The notes below the pieces were generated by a model, which searched no databases, had not been told where the DNA came from, and saw nothing but the letters and a program-made list of their open reading frames with translations. Positions 5,154-7,877 of a stretch of DNA of 7,877 nt are shown piece after piece. The translations under genes and the position numbers were made by a program. Origin of the DNA: Chloroflexota bacterium (GTDB taxonomy: Bacteria; Chloroflexota; Limnocylindria; Limnocylindrales; CSP1-4). Every line of letters begins with the position of its first letter. Position 1 is the first letter of the stretch. Where the stretch lies: the NCBI GenBank assembly GCA_021785115.1, contig JAJYGO010000333.1, forward strand, positions 1-7,877, read 5' to 3'.

Positions 5154-6323
5154 ATGTTCGCCACGCTCGTCGGTGCCTACCCTCGAACCCCGCTTCCCGG
5201 CCAGCCGTTCCGGCTGCGAACCGGGCATGCGCGCCTCGAACGCGGCGAGATCGACGAGGCGGCCTTCCGCGCGGTCCAGGACGAGCTCGTGCGCGAGGTC
5301 ATGGGCGAGCAGCTCGACGCGGGCCTGCAGCTGCTGACGGATGGCCAGGTCCGGTGGGAGGACCAGCAGACCGCGATCGCGGCGGGGCTCCACGGGTTCG
5401 AGATCGGCGGCCTCCTGCGGTACTTCGACACGAACACGTACTTTCGGCAGCCGCGGGCGATCGGGACGCCCCGGTGGGAGTCGTCGATCACGGTGACCGA
5501 CTGGCTGTTCGCGCACGAGACCGCCGCGTCCCTCGCGCGGGAGCGCGGGGTCGAGACGCCCCCGGTCAAGCAGTGTCTCGTCGGGCCGTACACGCTGGGC
5601 CGGCTGTCCGATCCCGGCGAGATCGGGCGTGAGCGCCTCGTGCTTGCCCTCGCCGAGGCCCTGAACGAGGAGCTCCACGCGCTGCGCGCGGCGGGCGCGC
5701 CCGTGATCCAGCTCGACGAGAACGCGCTGACGCTGATCGGGCCCGACGACGAGGCCGAGCGCCGGCTGGCCGGCGACGCCCTGCGGCGCGTCATGCACGG
5801 GCTCGACGACACGCACGTGTGCCTCTCGATCACGATGGGCGACGCCGTCGCCGCTGGGCCCGACGTCCTGTTCGACGTCCCGTTCCACAGCCACCTGTTC
5901 GACCTGATCGCCGGCCCCGACAACTGGGAGCTGGTCGCCATGGCGCCGCACGAGCGCGGGATCGTGTGCGGGGTGGCGAACGCCCGGAACACGATGCCCG
6001 ACGACGAGCCCGTGATGATCTGGGCCGCGCACTACGCCGCGTCGACGCAGGGCCGGGGGCTCGACCGCGTGGCGCTCGCGCCCTCGACGGGCCTCGAATA
6101 CCTGCCGCGCGATCGCGCGAAGGCCAAGATCGAGGCGCTGGCCGAGGCCGCCCGGAAGGCGTCCATCACGGACCCGGAGGAGCTGGCCAAGCAGATCGAC
6201 CCGCGCGCGGTCGACATCCGCAGCGCGGCGCTCGGTCGCTACGCGCCACCGTCCGAGCGTCCCGGCGGCGCCAGCCCGAACGCAGCATCCGCGGCCGCCG
6301 CCGCGCAGAGGAGCGAGCGATGA
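5154..6323 (+). CDS. Divergent MetE-C-like (UROD/MetE-like fold) protein with incomplete zinc site
   Basis: This 389-residue protein resembles the C-terminal (catalytic) barrel of cobalamin-independent methionine synthase and aligns with the next gene's product at many points: VGAYP / VGSFP near the N-terminus, TDGQVRWED / VDGEMYRGD, GFEIGGL in both, VGPYTLG / TGPYTIA, QLDEN / QVDEP, and HVC / HIC. Compared with MetE, the first two zinc ligands are kept (His221, Cys223). The Glu ligand position falls in DVPFHSHLFDL with no Glu, and the final Cys is replaced in PSTGLEYL (Thr312 opposite Cys in PDCGLKT). The Glu that contacts homocysteine is Gln65. It is therefore probably not a standard methionine synthase. 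It could be a non-catalytic partner, or a transferase with a rebuilt site (His245/His247 are candidate ligands). The last ~25 residues are a low-complexity Ala/Ser/Pro tail. Its stop overlaps the next start (ATGA), implying coupled translation. Confidence 0.85.
   Translation: MFATLVGAYPRTPLPGQPFRLRTGHARLERGEIDEAAFRAVQDELVREVMGEQLDAGLQLLTDGQVRWEDQQTAIAAGLHGFEIGGLLRYFDTNTYFRQPRAIGTPRWESSITVTDWLFAHETAASLARERGVETPPVKQCLVGPYTLGRLSDPGEIGRERLVLALAEALNEELHALRAAGAPVIQLDENALTLIGPDDEAERRLAGDALRRVMHGLDDTHVCLSITMGDAVAAGPDVLFDVPFHSHLFDLIAGPDNWELVAMAPHERGIVCGVANARNTMPDDEPVMIWAAHYAASTQGRGLDRVALAPSTGLEYLPRDRAKAKIEALAEAARKASITDPEELAKQIDPRAVDIRSAALGRYAPPSERPGGASPNAASAAAAAQRSER
6307..6313 (+). promoter_or_regulatory. 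Ribosome binding site for the second MetE-like gene
   Basis: AGAGGAG lies inside the last codons of the upstream gene, six bases before the ATG at 6320. This strong Shine-Dalgarno at an ATGA stop-start overlap supports independent re-initiation and fixes ATG 6320 as the start. Confidence 0.65.
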
Positions 6324-7360
6324 GCAACGGACTGTGGACCACCTCGGTCGGGTCGTTCCCGAAGCCGCCCGAACTGATCCGGGCGCGCGCCGAGCACGCG
6401 GCCGGGCGCCTCGGCGACGACGAGCTGCACGCCCTCGAACGCCGCGCGACCGAGGACTGGATCCGGTTCCAGGAGGAGATCGGCGTCGACATCCTCGTCG
6501 ACGGGGAGATGTACCGCGGCGACATGGCGACGTACTTCGCCGAGGAGCTGACCGGGTTCGAGATCGGCGGCCTGGTGCGCAGCTACGGCAACCGGTACTA
6601 CCGCAAGCCGATCGCGGTCGGCGGGGTGCGGCGGACGCACCCGATCACGCTCGAGGCGTGGAAGTTCGCCCAGTCGCTGACCGAGCGACCCGTGAAGGGC
6701 ATGCTCACCGGTCCGTACACGATCGCCGACTGGAGCTTCGACGAGCACTACGGGTCGCGGCGGGAGTTCGTGCTCGACCTCGCCCGGGCGATCCACGAGG
6801 AGGCGATGGATCTCGCCGCGGCGGGGGCGCGCTTCATCCAGGTCGACGAGCCGGCGGCGTCCGCCCGGATGGACGAGCTGCCGCTGGTGGCCGAGGCGAT
6901 GGCGATCGTGACCGACGGGCTCGACGCTCACGCGATCACGCACATCTGCTACGGCGACTTCATGCAGGCGTACCCGACCATGCTCGACATCCCGGTCGAC
7001 CAGGTCGACCTCGAGATGGCGAACTCGGGCTACGACCTGCTCGAGCGCTTCCGGGACGTCCCGTTCACGAAGTCGATCGGGCTCGGGGTGGTGGATGTCC
7101 ACAGTCACCGCATCGAGACAGTCGACGAGGCCGCCGACGGGATCCGGCGCGCGCTCGACGTGCTCCCACCCGAGCGCATCTTCGTCGACCCCGACTGCGG
7201 GCTGAAGACCCGCACGGTCGAGGAGGCCCGCGAGAAGATGCGCGTCGTGGTCGAGGCCGCGCGGCGCGTTCGCGAGGAGCGCGGGATCGGCGACTCGCTG
7301 CCCGACGCGGGGCCGACGCCAGGCCGGACGCTCGGCGCGCCCCGGCCCGCCGGCGCCTGA
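6320..7360 (+). CDS. Core MetE-like zinc methyltransferase (methionine synthase II family), catalytic barrel only
   Basis: This 346-residue protein corresponds to the MetE C-terminal domain without the N-terminal barrel of full-length MetE. Motifs in order: TTSVGSFPKP (7-16), DGEMYRGDM (Glu63, homocysteine-contact position), GPYTIADW, QVDEPA (Asp176, Glu177), THICYGDF (His208, Cys210), DLEMANSG (Glu232), GLGVVDVHSHR (254-264) and DPDCGLKTRT (Cys293). His208, Cys210, Glu232 and Cys293 match the four MetE zinc ligands (E. coli His641, Cys643, Glu665, Cys726), so thiol activation should be intact. The likely reaction is methyl transfer to homocysteine, making methionine. Stand-alone 'core' MetE proteins are known from archaea and Dehalococcoides and often use a corrinoid or another donor rather than methyltetrahydropteroyltriglutamate, so the donor here is open. 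The C-terminal ~20 residues are a Pro/Ala/Gly-rich tail. The gene is the second of a coupled pair behind the 5119 promoter. Confidence 0.92.
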   Translation: MSNGLWTTSVGSFPKPPELIRARAEHAAGRLGDDELHALERRATEDWIRFQEEIGVDILVDGEMYRGDMATYFAEELTGFEIGGLVRSYGNRYYRKPIAVGGVRRTHPITLEAWKFAQSLTERPVKGMLTGPYTIADWSFDEHYGSRREFVLDLARAIHEEAMDLAAAGARFIQVDEPAASARMDELPLVAEAMAIVTDGLDAHAITHICYGDFMQAYPTMLDIPVDQVDLEMANSGYDLLERFRDVPFTKSIGLGVVDVHSHRIETVDEAADGIRRALDVLPPERIFVDPDCGLKTRTVEEAREKMRVVVEAARRVREERGIGDSLPDAGPTPGRTLGAPRPAGA

Positions 7361-7436
7361 CCCTCGTCGCCGCCGGCTGGATCGCCGCCGCGGTGCGAGG
7401 CAACCGGACGCACCTGCCTGCCGCCACCGCGAGCCC

Positions 7437-7877
7437 GTGGAGCTGATCGCCCGGGCGGTCGGACCGCTCGCGACCAACGTGTACCTGCTCGGCGACCCGG
7501 CGTCGCGCGAGGCGCTGGCGATCGACGCCGCGATCCCGAGCGCAGTGTGGATCGGGGAAGCGCTCGAGGCGCGCGGTTGGGCGCTGAAGCTCGTCGTCAG
7601 CACGCACCGGCACTGGGACCACGTCGGCGACAACGCCGCGCTGCAGGCTGCCACGGCCGCTCCGATCGCCTGCCACCCGCTGGACCGGGACGGCCTCGAG
7701 CACCCGGAACCGCTCTTCGCGCCGTTCCCGGTCCCGCCGTCCGTGCCGGCCGTCGAGCTCGCGGAGGGTGACGAGATCCGGTTCGGATCGATCATGCTGC
7801 GGGTCCTCCACACGCCGGGCCACACCGACGGGTCCGTGTGCCTCCTGGCGCACGAGCAGGGGCTGCTCTTCGCGGGT
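7437..7877 (+). CDS. Metallo-beta-lactamase-fold hydrolase, glyoxalase II-like (3' truncated by window edge)
   Basis: The first 147 residues are visible. They show the MBL fold: a first strand with NVYLLGD, the zinc motif THRHWDHVGDN (His57, His59, Asp61, His62) and HTPGHTDGS (His129), with the chain cut at a LLFAG stretch just before the expected bridging Asp. The motif order and HTPGH spacing fit the glyoxalase II / hydroxyacylglutathione hydrolase-like group, whose members hydrolyse thioesters or related substrates; the specific substrate is not evident. GTG 7437 is chosen because the conserved fold begins right after it. There is no good Shine-Dalgarno and the frame stays open upstream, so the start is uncertain. 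It lies 76 bp after the MetE-like pair in the same direction with no clear terminator or promoter between, so it may be co-transcribed. Confidence 0.87.
   Translation, partial: MELIARAVGPLATNVYLLGDPASREALAIDAAIPSAVWIGEALEARGWALKLVVSTHRHWDHVGDNAALQAATAAPIACHPLDRDGLEHPEPLFAPFPVPPSVPAVELAEGDEIRFGSIMLRVLHTPGHTDGSVCLLAHEQGLLFAG

Noticed and set aside
5043..6032. Minus-strand open frame continuing upstream of ggt across the first MetE-like gene
   Set aside because: The GGT fold starts right after ATG 5042. The upstream extension is antisense to a well-supported gene, crosses the repeat, and has the Arg/Pro/Gly-rich composition of a GC shadow frame.
7349..7377. Inverted repeat GCCGGCG / CGCCGGC around the stop of the second MetE-like gene, considered as a terminator
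   Set aside because: The stem is 7 bp with a 15-nt loop, starts inside the coding region and has no U-tract; such repeats are common by chance at this GC content.
6239..7825. 528-codon minus-strand open frame opposite the second MetE-like and MBL genes
   Set aside because: It has no recognisable domain and is the antisense shadow of two genes with complete catalytic motifs; stops are rare in this frame because of the GC-rich third positions.

Overview
This is a very GC-rich bacterial window with densely packed genes and strong GC bias at third codon positions. That bias is why long open frames also appear on the strands opposite the real genes. The gene content points to a high-GC Chloroflexota (Limnocylindria-like) or Actinobacteriota genome. 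The clues are an actinobacterial-style Nei/Fpg glycosylase, a GT87-type polyprenol-linked mannosyltransferase, small 'core' MetE-like proteins, and genes that look leaderless with a TANNNT-like box six bases before the ATG. This assignment is inference from gene style, not a database match.

Layout, left to right: (1) the 3' part of a Nei/Fpg-family DNA glycosylase on +, cut by the window edge (2-532). It converges on and overlaps by 26 bp a GT87/DUF2029-like membrane glycosyltransferase on - (507-1460). (2) A divergent promoter region of about 180 bp, then an M20 (carboxypeptidase G2-like) metallopeptidase on + (1643-2887). (3) A 92-residue uncharacterised Cys/Trp-containing protein on - (2845-3123), whose 3' end overlaps the peptidase 3' end by 43 bp. 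(4) A gamma-glutamyltransferase-family Ntn-hydrolase of the cytoplasmic YwrD-like type on - (3291-5042). (5) A 111-bp divergent intergenic region holding 2.4 tandem copies of a 17-bp unit, each full copy containing a perfect 6-3-6 inverted repeat, between two outward-facing -10 boxes. (6) A translationally coupled pair of MetE-C-like proteins on + (5154-6323 and 6320-7360). The second keeps all four zinc ligands and the first has lost at least two. (7) The 5' part of a metallo-beta-lactamase-fold hydrolase on + (7437-window end).

How the genes may work together: four neighbouring genes have family links to thiol, gamma-glutamyl or peptide metabolism (GGT, M20 peptidase, methionine-synthase-like pair, glyoxalase-II-like MBL). 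A sulfur or methyl-group salvage neighbourhood is therefore plausible but not shown by the sequence. The most interesting elements are the ATGA-coupled intact/degenerate MetE-like pair and the palindromic tandem repeat that sits in the control region shared by ggt and that pair. I saw no CRISPR array, mobile element, tRNA or rRNA.
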